64,000 nucleotides of DNA from CPC320 sp002336405 (GTDB lineage Bacteria; Pseudomonadota; Alphaproteobacteria; Rhodobacterales; Rhodobacteraceae). The notes beneath the pieces are model-generated. The model ran no database searches. It was not told where the DNA came from and saw only the letters and a program-made list of their open reading frames with translations. The stretch is from NCBI GenBank assembly GCA_949372595.1, contig CASIAN010000042.1:1-64000 (forward strand), written 5' to 3'. Of this stretch, positions 44,809-54,373 are shown piece by piece (position 1 is the stretch's first letter; every line of letters starts with the position of its first letter). Both the position numbers and the translations under genes were made by a program.

Positions 44809-47070
44809 ATGACACGCTTTGCCGCCCCGATCGCCGAACAGATTTGGGATATGAAATATCGCTTCAAATCCTCGCACGGAGCGCCAGTGGATGTCACGGT
44901 TGAGGATACTTGGCGGCGCATCGCCACCGACCTTTCGAAAGTCGAGCAGACGCCGGAAATCTGGGCTGAGAATTTTTACGCAGCACTCGAGGATTTTAAA
45001 TTTCTGCCGGCTGGGCGCATCACTGCCGGGGCTGGTACGGCCCGCAAGGTGACGCTGTTTAACTGTTTTGTTATGGGCACGATCCCGGATGATATGGCGG
45101 GTATTTTCGATATGCTGCGCGAGGCGGCGCTGACCATGCAGCAGGGCGGTGGGATCGGCTATGATTTCAGCACAATTCGACCCTGTGGCGCGTTCGTCAA
45201 AGGTGTGGCTGCCGACGCCAGTGGGCCGCTATCGTTTATGGATGTCTGGGATGCAATGTGTCGCACGATCATGAGCGCGGGCAGCAGGCGCGGTGCAATG
45301 ATGGCAACACTGCGCTGTGACCACCCTGACATTGAGGCGTTTATCAGCGCCAAATCGGATGCTGCGCGCCTGCGGATGTTCAATGTCAGTGTGCTGATCA
45401 GCGATGCCTTTATGACGGCAGTCCAAAATGGCGACAGTTGGGATTTGCAGTTTGACGGTAAAGTGTATCAGACCGTCGACGCCTGCGAGCTGTGGGATAA
45501 GATCATGCGCTCGACCTATGAGTACGCCGAACCGGGGGTGATTTTCATCGACCGGATCAATCAAAACAATAATTTGCGGTACTGTGAAACTATTGCCGCG
45601 ACCAACCCTTGTGGAGAACAACCGCTGCCGCCTTACGGGGCTTGCCTGTTGGGGTCGATCAACTTGTCTCGTTTGGTCACCACACCGTTCGAGGCTGGGG
45701 CAGAGATCGACAGTGCAACGTTGGCAGATTTGGTGGCAACCGCGGTCCGCATGATGGACAATGTGGTCGATACTTCAAAATTTCCGCTTGAGGCGCAGGC
45801 GCAAGAGGCACGCAACAAACGGCGCATTGGGCTGGGTGTGACAGGGCTGGCGGATGCGTTGTTGATGGTCGGTCTGCGTTATGGCTCTGATGCGGGTGCG
45901 GCGCAAACTGAGGCGTGGTTGCATGCCATTGCGCGTGCCGCCTATTTGGCTTCGGTGGATCTGGCCAAGGAAAAAGGAGCGTTCCCTCTGTTCGATGTCG
46001 ATCCCTATCTGGACAGTGGCACCATGCAGCTGATGGATGAGGATGTGCGCGACGCAATCCGGCGCGATGGCATCCGCAACGCGCTTTTGACATCGATTGC
46101 TCCTACCGGAACGATCAGCCTGTATGCTGGCAATGTCTCTTCTGGGATCGAGCCGGTGTTTGCCTATAGTTATCGCCGCAAGGTGTTGCAGAAAGACGGC
46201 AGCCGGACAGAGGAGGAAGTGGTCGATTACGCAGTGCAGATGTGGCGTGATAAATTTGGCGATACCGCTCTGCCTGATTATTTTGTCAACGCTCAAACCC
46301 TCGCGCCCGCAGACCATGTGAAAATGCAGGCCGCCGCGCAAAAATGGATCGACAGCTCGATCTCTAAAACCATAAATTGCCCGGAAGATATCGATTTTGA
46401 AACCTTCAAGGATGTCTATCTTCAGGCTTACACGCTGGGCTGCAAGGGCTGCACCACCTATCGGCCAAACGCTGTTACGGGATCGGTTCTAAGCGTGTCA
46501 GAGACGTCTGATGCCACCCCCGAGGCGGATCAGGGTGCCGATGTTATTTATATGTCCGAGCCGCTGGACCGGCCACAAACCTTAGAGGGGAATACCTATA
46601 AACTTAAATGGCCCAACAGCGAGCATGCAATTTACGTCACTGTCAACGATCTGGTGATCAATGGTGCGCGCCGGCCCTTTGAGGTGTTTATCAACTCCAA
46701 GAACATGGAGCATTTTGCCTGGACCGTCGGGCTAACCCGGATGATCAGTGCGGTGTTCCGCCGCGGGGGGGATGTCTCGTTTGTGGTTGAGGAACTGAAG
46801 GCGGTGTTTGATCCGCGTGGCGGTGCCTGGGTGCAGGGCAAATACATTCCCTCGATCCTGGCGGCCATCGGTGGGGTGATCGAACAGCATATGGTCGCGA
46901 CAGGATTTCTCGCAGGGGAAGGTATGGCGCTGAAGGCCGATCCGAAAGCGCAGGCCGTCAATTTTGGTGCCCCGCAAGGGGCTGCCTGCCCCAGTTGTGG
47001 GGCATATGAGATGCAAATGAAAGAAGGCTGCATGACGTGCGGATCCTGTGGTCATTCGAAATGTGGTTGA
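44809..47070 (+). CDS. nrdJ: Adenosylcobalamin-dependent ribonucleotide reductase
   Basis: A 753-residue class II ribonucleotide reductase that makes deoxynucleotides using an adenosylcobalamin radical and no oxygen. LFNCFVMG holds the N-terminal redox Cys, NPCGEQPLPPYGACLLGSINL is the active-site loop with the Cys that forms the thiyl radical, and PTGTISLYAGNVSSGIEP is the conserved phosphate loop. The C-terminal CPSCGAYEMQMKEGC...CGSCGHSKCG is a zinc/redox tail that re-reduces the active site. The length is the shorter roseobacter form. The start is the ATG at 44809 with AAGGATAG upstream. No cobalamin riboswitch fits in the 123-base leader. Confidence 0.95.
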   Translation: MTRFAAPIAEQIWDMKYRFKSSHGAPVDVTVEDTWRRIATDLSKVEQTPEIWAENFYAALEDFKFLPAGRITAGAGTARKVTLFNCFVMGTIPDDMAGIFDMLREAALTMQQGGGIGYDFSTIRPCGAFVKGVAADASGPLSFMDVWDAMCRTIMSAGSRRGAMMATLRCDHPDIEAFISAKSDAARLRMFNVSVLISDAFMTAVQNGDSWDLQFDGKVYQTVDACELWDKIMRSTYEYAEPGVIFIDRINQNNNLRYCETIAATNPCGEQPLPPYGACLLGSINLSRLVTTPFEAGAEIDSATLADLVATAVRMMDNVVDTSKFPLEAQAQEARNKRRIGLGVTGLADALLMVGLRYGSDAGAAQTEAWLHAIARAAYLASVDLAKEKGAFPLFDVDPYLDSGTMQLMDEDVRDAIRRDGIRNALLTSIAPTGTISLYAGNVSSGIEPVFAYSYRRKVLQKDGSRTEEEVVDYAVQMWRDKFGDTALPDYFVNAQTLAPADHVKMQAAAQKWIDSSISKTINCPEDIDFETFKDVYLQAYTLGCKGCTTYRPNAVTGSVLSVSETSDATPEADQGADVIYMSEPLDRPQTLEGNTYKLKWPNSEHAIYVTVNDLVINGARRPFEVFINSKNMEHFAWTVGLTRMISAVFRRGGDVSFVVEELKAVFDPRGGAWVQGKYIPSILAAIGGVIEQHMVATGFLAGEGMALKADPKAQAVNFGAPQGAACPSCGAYEMQMKEGCMTCGSCGHSKCG

Positions 47071-47157
47071 GATAAAGTAATGTGGCGATAGGACGTCGAT
47101 CCTTTTCCAATCACCGCAACGAAGAGCCTCCAATACAACGTAAAATTAATATATAAT

Positions 47158-47795
47158 GCCATTTGCACTCTGGGCAGCTTCCTTTTGGTTGTAACCGCCC
47201 TCACCATTACACCCAGTCCTGACATGGCGTACATTCTGAGCCGCGCCATCGCACAGGGTGCTCCAGCAGGCATCGTTTTTGTGGCCTGCGTTTCGATTGG
47301 GGCATTATTTCATGTGATCTTTGCCATAATCATATATTCGCTGACCACACAATTGTCGGAGTAGGTCTTTGCATTGCTTTTGGCTACTGGGGCATGCTGT
47401 CTGATTTGGCTTGCCGTGAGCTCACTGCGTGAAAAAGCCGACGCCATTCAGCTATTGTCAATGTCAGATCGCAAGGCAATGGCGCGTATGTTTTTTGAGG
47501 GTGTGGTCGTAGACTTGTTTACCCCTAAAGTGGCGTAATTTTTCCTCGCCTTGTTACCGCGTTTAATGCCTGATGATACCAGCAAGTCAGTTAGTTGGTT
47601 TTAGCACTTGGTGTTTTAGTTGTGTTTCTTTCTTTCTTGATTGAGATAGTACTGGTCCTGGTGGCTCAAAAAACACAAATGCTGGTCGCAACAAATTCAA
47701 AGGGGCAAGTCATCCTTTACCGTGTCATGGGTGGGGGTTTTGTGGCTCTTGGGTTGTTCGCTTTTACCTCTGTCAACTTTGGAGCCCTTTTATAA
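47158..47795 (+). pseudogene. LysE/RhtB-family amino acid exporter, decayed
   Basis: The plus strand reads as a LysE-type exporter with six membrane segments: TALTITPSPDMAYILSRAI (family signature ITPGPN), ASGACC-like helix LLATGACCLIWLAVSSLREK, FFEGVVVDLFTPKVA and FFLALLPRLM. After a frame change near 47595 it continues LVLALGVLVVFLSFLIEIVLVL and RVMGGGFVALGLFAFTSVN to the TAA at 47795. A TAG at 47362-47364 sits at a family Trp/Leu position, and a TAA at 47536-47538 interrupts VAxFFLALLP. The N-terminus has no clear start. It follows nrdJ and opens the second decay zone. Confidence 0.7.
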
Positions 47796-47864
47796 ATAAA
47801 TGAGCATATTTATTACTTTGCCTATGGTTCTTGTATGGACCAATATAGCTTATCCAAGTCGCTG

Positions 47865-48176
47865 GGCATAGACGTCTCGGCTTGCTTCAAGGCAAGAGCC
47901 TATTTGAAGGGCCATAAATTGACCTTTAACCACGCTTCCGTTACCGAAAACACCTGTTTCGCCGACATTGCAGTCTGGACCTGTCACGGTTTAATGCCGC
48001 CCCCGGTGCTCGCTTACCCCCTAACGTAAGGATGGTGCTCGTTGTCGTGGCAGGGTTCGCTTTGGTTTTGTGGGGAATATTCGATGTTTTTCAAGATAGT
48101 GCGGTTTAACGATACAGTGGGGATATGTCAGTAATCTTACACTTTGTATGATCTTTTGTTAAATGGACAAATGAAT
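47865..48176. repeat. 312-bp perfect direct repeat, copy 1
   Basis: This segment recurs without a difference at 48931-49242, 1066 bases downstream and in the same orientation. It holds no complete gene; a short frame (ARAYLKGHKLTFNHAS...) faintly recalls gamma-glutamylcyclotransferases, and another ends in VLVVVAGFALVLWGIFDVFQD, a membrane-like tail. It begins GGCATAGACG and ends GGACAAATGAAT. See copy 2. Confidence 0.95.
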
Positions 48177-48915
48177 TGGTTGCGCAGGATGGTGATATTA
48201 CGTTGCCAGAATTGGCCGGAGCCCTGGAGGCTGCAACAGGTGTTGTTGCGCATTCGGCATCCATCGGCCGGTTTCTGAACAAGCTTGGATACACGTATAA
48301 AAAAAGTCGCTGGTTGCCACCGAGCGACTGCGCGCCCGTGTGAAGAAGCGACGTGGAAACTGGTTCAAACACCATCTTCCAGCCATGCGAAAGCATCCTG
48401 ATCGGCTCGTCTTTATTGATGAGACCTCCGTGAAAACCAACCTGACCCGCCAATACGGGCGCAGTTTATGCGGAAAACGCTTGGAAATGGATGCACCATT
48501 CGGGGCTTGGGGAACACAGACGTTCATTGCTGGCTTGAAGCACGATAATCTAATCGCGCCGTGGGTCATCAAGGGAGCAATGGATGGTGAGGCCTTTGAA
48601 GCCTATGTCCGCAACGTCCTTGCACCGGAACTACAGCCCGGCACCGTCGTCATTTGCGACAACCTGGCCACCCATTACAATCAGGCTGCGGCTGCAACTT
48701 TGCGCGAAGTTGGGTGCTGGTTCCTTTATCTGCCGCCATATTCGCCAGACCTCAATCCTATCGAAATGGCATTCTCAAAACTCAAAGCACACCTGCGCAG
48801 AATGGGGGCAAGAACATTCGACCACATGTTCGACGCACTTACCGAAATCTGCGATCTCTTCACTCCTGACGAATGTTGGAACTTCTTCTGCGAGGCAGGA
48901 TATGGATCAAGTTAA
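48177..48915 (+). pseudogene. IS630-family transposase, left-truncated
   Basis: From 48177 the sequence abruptly becomes an IS630 transposase. The first frame gives ITLPELAGALEAATGVVAHSASIGRFLNKLGYTYKK, the end of the helix-turn-helix half. A run of seven A's (48299-48305) then brings the frame to KSLVATERLRARVKKRR and the full DDE core: FIDETSVKTNLTR (Asp), VICDNLATHYNQ (Asp), LPPYSPDLNPIEMAFSKLKAHL (Glu) and CDLFTPDECWNFF to 48915. The first ~60-70 codons are missing. The A7 run could be a natural slippage site, as IS630 elements often express two frames, or a decay event. The right end seems kept (to about 48930). Unrelated copy to the IS630 at 26.7 kb. Confidence 0.7.
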
Positions 48916-48930
48916 AAGCGCAACGCTTTA

Positions 48931-49242
48931 GGCATAGACGTCTCGGCTTGCTTCAAGGCAAGAGCCTATTTGAAGGGCCATAAATTGACCTTTAACCACG
49001 CTTCCGTTACCGAAAACACCTGTTTCGCCGACATTGCAGTCTGGACCTGTCACGGTTTAATGCCGCCCCCGGTGCTCGCTTACCCCCTAACGTAAGGATG
49101 GTGCTCGTTGTCGTGGCAGGGTTCGCTTTGGTTTTGTGGGGAATATTCGATGTTTTTCAAGATAGTGCGGTTTAACGATACAGTGGGGATATGTCAGTAA
49201 TCTTACACTTTGTATGATCTTTTGTTAAATGGACAAATGAAT
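48931..49242. repeat. 312-bp perfect direct repeat, copy 2
   Basis: Identical over its full length to 47865-48176. Together the copies flank a 754-base left-truncated IS630. IS630 elements duplicate only TA on insertion, so this is not a target duplication; a recent segmental duplication or template-switch event is more likely. Complete identity means it is recent or maintained by gene conversion. Confidence 0.95.
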
Positions 49243-49418
49243 ACAATGGATTAGCAATTAAGTGCCGTTTTTCTACGGTACACTATACAAGTGGTTGAGA
49301 CCGGATTCCAGTTCGGCACTTGGCATTTGGCACTTGGCTTGGCGCGGACAAAGTGGGTTTACCTCTTGCCATAGAGCGGCTTAAGCTCAACCCATAACTG
49401 AATGAGTCGGGGTGGTTG

Positions 49419-51083
49419 ATGACCGAATATTCGTTTGATCTTGGGCCTTATTCGCGGCGCGTGACCACAGCCTCTGAGACATGTCAGCTCTGGTTTGACC
49501 GTGGTTTCAACTGGCTTTTCGGGTTCAATCACGAAGAGGCCGCGGTTTGCTTTAAAAATGCAATTGCCGCTGATCCTGATTGCGCAATGGCGCATTGGGG
49601 TGTCGCCTATGCCATTGGTCCCAATTATAATAAATCATGGAAGCATTTTGATGAGGCTGAAATGCCTGAAATGCTGTCACAGGCGCGGGCGGCACTTGTG
49701 CTGGCGCGGACAGCAGCATCACATGGCTCGGGTGTAGAACAGGCGTTGGTGGCGGCGTTGTCAGATCGGTTTCAGGCCGACAGCGCAGTGGCGGATATGG
49801 CCCCTTGGAGCGATGCTTATGCCGTGGCAATGCGGCGTGTCTTTCAGCAGTTTCCCGAAGATCTTGATGTTATTATGCTCTGCGTTGATGCAATGATGAA
49901 TCGCACTCCTTGGCTCATGTGGGACCTCTGCGAGGGGGTGCCAAACCCGGATGCAGATACGGTTGAATGCCGTCAGATGCTGGAAACGCAGATTGCCAGT
50001 ATTCGCGCCGAATCCGGCTCTTTTCACCCCGGCATTTGGCATCTTTACGTTCACCTGATGGAGATGTCTCCAGAACCCGAAAAAGCCCTAAGAGTGGCGG
50101 ATGAGTTGCGCGGCTTGGTGCCTGACGCGGGGCATCTTGAGCATATGTCGACGCATATTTACGTGTTATGTGGCGATTATCAGGCGGTGGTCGCGGCCAA
50201 TCATGCAGGCATTGTTGCGGATGAAAAATACCTCGCTTACGCGGGGGCAATGAATATTTACACGCTTTACCGGGTGCATAATTACCATTTTAAACTGTAT
50301 GGCGCGATGTTTTTGGGGCAGTATGATGCCGCCATGGAAGCTGTGGCGGGGCTGGCTAAAACGGTGCCAGAGGGTTATCTGCGGTGGGAATATCCGCGCA
50401 TGGCGAACGTGGTGGAAGGCTATCTATCGATCTATGTCCATGCCTATATCCGGTTTGGTCGTTGGCAAGACTTGCTGGCGCTTGCGCTGCCTGAGGACCG
50501 TGAGATTTATGCCATGACCACCGCAATGGTTTATTATGGCAGGGCCGTTGCCCATGCTGTCTTGGGTCAGATTGACGCCGCAACCACCGAACAGGCGCTG
50601 TTTGAGGCGGCGATCCCGAACGTACCGAAACAGCGGTATATGCATACGGTGAGATGTCAGGATATTTTGGCAGTGGGGCGCGAGATGCTGGCGGGCGAAT
50701 TGTTATATCGCACTGGCGATTTTGATCGGGCCTTTGCCCATTTGCGTCAGGCGGTCGTGCTGGAGGATGCGCTGCCGTATGATGAGCCTTGGGGATGGAT
50801 GCAACCAGGTCGCCATGCCTTGGGGGCGCTTTTACTAGAACAAGGGCATATTGAGGAGGCCGCCACCGCCTATCGCGCTGATCTGGGTCTGGACCAGACG
50901 GTGATCCGATCCAACCAGCACCCTAATAATGTCTGGGCGCTTCAGGGCTTGCATATGTGTTATCAAAAAATGGGTGAAACAAGACTTGCAGCGATGATCA
51001 AACCAGCGCTGGATATCGCGCAGGGTCGGGCGGATCAGACGGTTCAAAGCTCGTGCTTTTGTGCAGGCCAAACCGCAGAATAA
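49419..51083 (+). CDS. TPR repeat protein of unknown function
   Basis: A 554-residue, mostly helical protein with tetratricopeptide-like repeats. An early one is FNWLFGFNHEEAAVCFKNAIAADPDCAMAHWGVAYA, and further ones occur at ~200-260 (HLYVHLMEMSPEPEKALRVADEL...HIYVLCGDYQAVVAAN) and near the C-terminus (HALGALLLEQGHIEEAATAYRADL). It has no signal peptide or membrane segment and ends in a Cys-x-Cys (SSCFC). Homologous proteins are annotated only as TPR proteins. The start is the ATG at 49419, with GGGGTGG upstream. It is the only intact gene in a 5-kb zone of decay and has no operon partner. Function unknown. Confidence 0.8.
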   Translation: MTEYSFDLGPYSRRVTTASETCQLWFDRGFNWLFGFNHEEAAVCFKNAIAADPDCAMAHWGVAYAIGPNYNKSWKHFDEAEMPEMLSQARAALVLARTAASHGSGVEQALVAALSDRFQADSAVADMAPWSDAYAVAMRRVFQQFPEDLDVIMLCVDAMMNRTPWLMWDLCEGVPNPDADTVECRQMLETQIASIRAESGSFHPGIWHLYVHLMEMSPEPEKALRVADELRGLVPDAGHLEHMSTHIYVLCGDYQAVVAANHAGIVADEKYLAYAGAMNIYTLYRVHNYHFKLYGAMFLGQYDAAMEAVAGLAKTVPEGYLRWEYPRMANVVEGYLSIYVHAYIRFGRWQDLLALALPEDREIYAMTTAMVYYGRAVAHAVLGQIDAATTEQALFEAAIPNVPKQRYMHTVRCQDILAVGREMLAGELLYRTGDFDRAFAHLRQAVVLEDALPYDEPWGWMQPGRHALGALLLEQGHIEEAATAYRADLGLDQTVIRSNQHPNNVWALQGLHMCYQKMGETRLAAMIKPALDIAQGRADQTVQSSCFCAGQTAE

Positions 51084-51125
51084 CCGCGGCTTTGCGGGCA
51101 TGGCTGATTAAAGCAGCAAAGTTAG

Positions 51126-52025
51126 TCATAGCAGTGGAATTGATCTCACGAACGATAAAACAACCATCGGAGCCGATGGCTTTGGGTCAATATTTTGGGG
51201 GGATGCAAACACGAGAACCATCGTTCCTCTGGGACCAACAGCAAGTATTAGATCGGGTTTAAGCACCCTTGTGGATTGGTGCAAAAAGCCGGCGACAATG
51301 ACCATAAAAACCAACGGTTGCAGAATGACTTTGATACTAGAGATGGCCACAGCGAATTTCAGTTGCGCCAGTATCGGGGTATTGTAATTGATCATTCCCA
51401 ACGAAAAAAGAACTATGGCCGTGGTGCATAGGCTGAAAACGTGACTAATTCGGCTAAATATATGGGCAATTCAATCGCAAGTGCCACCATTAAAGGACCG
51501 GCAAAAACCGCCAGAACGGGTGGGTTTTTCGACAGACGCCCCAGAATGCCGAATAACGACATGCGTTGGCTTCTCAGCCCCTCCAAGACGGAAATGACAA
51601 TCAGCCCAATCAGGATTGGGTCAACAATAATGATTGCACTGATTTGGACTGGAATATACCCAGCAAAGAGGTTTTGTGCGATTGGCAGGATGAACAGTAC
51701 GTGATTTGACAAGGTCGTTGAAAGATCGGTGCAAGGTCGATCAAAACTGATGTTTTCAGAGGAAATCTCTCAAAGCGATACGCCAAGAGACTTTCGATTG
51801 TGCCAGTTACGGCTTGTGGCAAGACATAAATTGCGCGCAGGATGAAATTGAATTTTTCAAAATTTGTGTTTTTGATCAAGTTGATTCAGAACTTTGGAAG
51901 CGCAAAAAAACACCAGGCGGTTCAGCTCTTTGGCGCTGTTTAAATTGAAAATCTGAAATTCTGTTCGGAAAACTCCCAGCACGACGACAAAAATGATCAG
52001 TGTTACGCCGACAAGAACCCTTTGA
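51126..52025 (-). pseudogene. AEC-family auxin-efflux-like permease, decayed
   Basis: Four minus-strand frames in sequence reconstruct an AEC permease. They are VLVGVTLIIFVVVLGVF...LNSAKELNRLVFF (N-terminal helix and AELNRLVFY-like motif), EKFNFILRAIYVLPQAV, SNHVLFILPIAQNLFAGYIPV...VDPILIGLIVISVLEGLR...SKNPPVLAVFAGPL, and GMINYNTPILAQLKFAVAISSIKVILQPLVFMVIV. Between the pieces at least three frameshifts are needed (about 51860, 51700 and 51405). An intact member of the same family lies at 59.8-60.7 kb, so this is likely a redundant or foreign paralogue that has died. About 190 bases to rnhB hold nothing recognisable. Confidence 0.65.
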
Positions 52026-52241
52026 TCACCGCTTAAAGTGATAGCCAGCAAGCATGTTGTTGATAGGTTGGAAAAACTGCCGTGAGGCGCAAGGGATTTC
52101 GATTTGGCCAATCGGTCTGTGACCTCACAGCAGGCCCTGTGACATGGTGTCTTGCTCCCCCCAAAAAACCATGCATGCCATTTGCACGACAGGCGCAGTT
52201 TTGTCTTGCGCGGGGGGGCGATCTGGGGTCTGTCGGCGGTC

Positions 52242-52862
52242 ATGGGGCAACCGGATTACACCTTTGAACAGGCAGCAGTGCAGCAGGGGCTGCAGTGCGT
52301 TGCGGGTGTGGATGAGGTGGGGCGGGGACCATTGGCCGGGCCTGTGACCGCCGCTGCGGTGATTTTAGATCCACACAGTATTCCGCCGGGCTTGAACGAT
52401 TCAAAGAAATTAACTGCCAGACGTCGGTCTGAGATCGCCGCTGATATATGGCTTATGGCAAAGGTTGCGGTGGCCCACGCAAGCGTCGCAGAAATTGATG
52501 AGCTGAATATTTTGCGGGCCTCGCATCTGGCGATGCAGCGCGCGGTTGATCTGCTGCAACAGCGACCCGATCATGTGCTGATCGATGGTAATATGATCCC
52601 TCGCGGATTGACAGTCTCGGCAGAAACGATTGTCAAAGGCGACGCGCGTTCGTTGTCAATTGCTGCCGCATCTATCGTCGCAAAGGTGGTGCGCGACCGG
52701 ATCATGTGCGCTTTGGCCGCAGATTTTCCCGGGTATGGTTGGGACAGCAACGCCGGATATCCGTCCAAAGCGCATAAAATGGCGCTGCAAAGCCTAGGGG
52801 TGACCCCACACCATAGACGTTCGTTCAAACCTGTCCACAATATCTTGTATCCAGAAAAATAA
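52242..52862 (+). CDS. rnhB: Ribonuclease HII
   Basis: A 206-residue RNase HII, which cuts RNA in RNA-DNA hybrids and removes misinserted ribonucleotides. The signature GVDEVGRGPLAGPV holds the first two acidic residues; LNDSKKLT, VLIDGNMIPRG (third Asp) and SIAAASIVAKVVRDRIM complete the active site. The C-terminal GYPSKAHKMAL...HHRRSF is typical. The start is the ATG at 52242; the frame continues upstream to 52152 but those residues are not family-like. It stands directly before ccrM, the same order as in many Rhodobacterales. Confidence 0.93.
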   Translation: MGQPDYTFEQAAVQQGLQCVAGVDEVGRGPLAGPVTAAAVILDPHSIPPGLNDSKKLTARRRSEIAADIWLMAKVAVAHASVAEIDELNILRASHLAMQRAVDLLQQRPDHVLIDGNMIPRGLTVSAETIVKGDARSLSIAAASIVAKVVRDRIMCALAADFPGYGWDSNAGYPSKAHKMALQSLGVTPHHRRSFKPVHNILYPEK

Positions 52863-52875
52863 CTAAGCTTTTGAT

Positions 52876-52910
52876 TTAAAAAGAAATTGACTGCGAATCA
52901 GCTTTGACTC
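52876..52910 (+). promoter_or_regulatory. Candidate CtrA box and two GANTC sites in ccrM promoter
   Basis: TTAA-7 bases-TTGA (52876-52890) is one base off the CtrA consensus TTAA-N7-TTAA. Just downstream are GAATC (52895-52899) and GACTC (52906-52910), two target sites of the encoded methyltransferase 11 bases apart. In Caulobacter ccrM is activated by CtrA and its leader carries GANTC sites, so the arrangement fits feedback by methylation. Not experimentally known here. Confidence 0.5.
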
Positions 52911-52962
52911 ATCCTAGGGGAGAAGGCCGAGTGTAAAAATGCACCGGATATTGAGGCATAAA

Positions 52963-54078
52963 ATGACACAATTGACTAAAACGAAAATTGCAGCTGCGCT
53001 GCCATTGAACACGATCCTCTCGGGCGACTGCATTGAGGTGATGAACAGCCTGCCCGAGTCATCGGTGGATCTGATTTTTGCGGACCCGCCGTATAACCTC
53101 CAGCTTAAGGGTGAATTGCACAGGCCTGATAATTCTCTTGTTGATGCGGTGGATGATGACTGGGATCAATTTTCGTCTTTTGCGGCTTATGACCGCTTTA
53201 CCACGGCTTGGCTCAAGGCAGCGCGCCGATTGCTCAAGCCGACTGGGGCGATCTGGGTCATTGGATCGTATCACAATATTTTTCGGGTCGGGTCGGCGCT
53301 GCAAGATCAAGGGTACTGGCTATTAAATGATGTCGTGTGGCGCAAATCAAACCCGATGCCCAACTTTCGTGGTAAGCGGTTTACCAATGCCCACGAGACG
53401 ATGATTTGGGCGTCAAAATCTGAAGGTGCGAAATATACGTTTAATTATGAAGCCCTAAAGGCGCTGAACGAAGGTATTCAGATGCGCAGCGATTGGGTTC
53501 TGCCGATCTGTACCGGGCATGAGCGGTTGAAAGATGCCAAGGGCGATAAGGCGCATCCGACGCAGAAACCAGAATCGCTGTTGCACCGTGTTTTGCTGGG
53601 GGCCAGCAATCCGGGTGATGTGGTGCTCGATCCGTTCTTTGGCACCGGCACCACGGGTGCAGTGGCAAAAATGCTGGGCCGCGAATTTATCGGAATTGAG
53701 CGCGAGGCAAAATATCGCAAAGTGGCGCAGGCGCGCATTGCGAAAATCCGGAAATTCGACCGTGAAGCCCTGCAGGTCACGGCTGCAAAACGCTCGGAGC
53801 CGCGGGTGCCTTTTGGTCAATTGGTTGAACGTGGCATGCTGCGTCCGGGTGAGGAACTGTTGTCAATCAATGGCCGTCACAAGGCAAAAGTGCGGGCTGA
53901 TGGCACCTTGATCGGAGATGATGTCAAGGGGTCCATTCATCAGGTAGGCGCTGCGTTAGAGGGGGCACCAAGTTGCAATGGTTGGACGTATTGGTATTTC
54001 AAACGCGATGGTCAGACCATTCCGATTGATCTGTTACGCCAACAGGTCCGTGCAGAAATGGAAACCCGCCCACACTGA
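52963..54078 (+). CDS. ccrM: Cell-cycle regulated adenine-N6 DNA methyltransferase (GANTC)
   Basis: A 371-residue beta-class adenine methyltransferase that methylates the A in GANTC after replication and times alphaproteobacterial cell-cycle genes. The catalytic motif IV is DLIFADPPYNLQL near the N-terminus and the SAM-binding motif I is LDPFFGTGTTGAVAKMLG, the order of the beta group. The ~90-residue C-terminal domain (RVPFGQLVERGMLRPGEELL...NGWTYWYF) is the CcrM-specific RAMA-type region, needed for DNA recognition. I chose the ATG at 52963, with GAGG eight bases upstream; the ATG at 52939 is in frame and also possible. A strong terminator follows. Confidence 0.95.
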   Translation: MTQLTKTKIAAALPLNTILSGDCIEVMNSLPESSVDLIFADPPYNLQLKGELHRPDNSLVDAVDDDWDQFSSFAAYDRFTTAWLKAARRLLKPTGAIWVIGSYHNIFRVGSALQDQGYWLLNDVVWRKSNPMPNFRGKRFTNAHETMIWASKSEGAKYTFNYEALKALNEGIQMRSDWVLPICTGHERLKDAKGDKAHPTQKPESLLHRVLLGASNPGDVVLDPFFGTGTTGAVAKMLGREFIGIEREAKYRKVAQARIAKIRKFDREALQVTAAKRSEPRVPFGQLVERGMLRPGEELLSINGRHKAKVRADGTLIGDDVKGSIHQVGAALEGAPSCNGWTYWYFKRDGQTIPIDLLRQQVRAEMETRPH

Positions 54079-54201
54079 ACACTGCACTGTGATTGCGTTA
54101 TGATTATGTGACCGGATGTTGATTTCGGGGCTGGCTGAAGTCTGTTTGGCCCGCCTCAACCTTAAATTTAGTCTAAATTTGGTTCGTAGAAACAGGTCCA
54201 G

Positions 54202-54229
54202 AACCCCACTTTTTATGTGGGGTTTTTAA
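54202..54229 (+). terminator. Rho-independent terminator after ccrM
   Basis: AACCCCAC (54202-54209) and GTGGGGTT (54217-54224) make an 8-bp stem with a 7-base loop, followed by a T run. It separates ccrM from the aminotransferase/ftsK unit. Confidence 0.85.
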
Positions 54230-54373
54230 TTGGGATAAATTTACGCCCTTAAACGATTGTTTGTGCCAGCTATCTCTATTGATTCGACTGGTTTTTCTGG
54301 ACGAAGTCCATGCAATCTTGTATACTTTATCATAATTGGAGCGTGATGACTCCGAATGTTGAGGCAATTGAAA

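Noticed and set aside
47835..48029. Open frame with faint similarity to gamma-glutamylcyclotransferase
   Set aside because: Only about 25 residues look similar, no start signal, and part is duplicated in the direct repeat; not enough to call a gene.
48177..49242. Target-site duplication of IS630 as the source of the 312-bp repeat
   Set aside because: IS630 duplicates only a TA dinucleotide, and the element is truncated at its left end.
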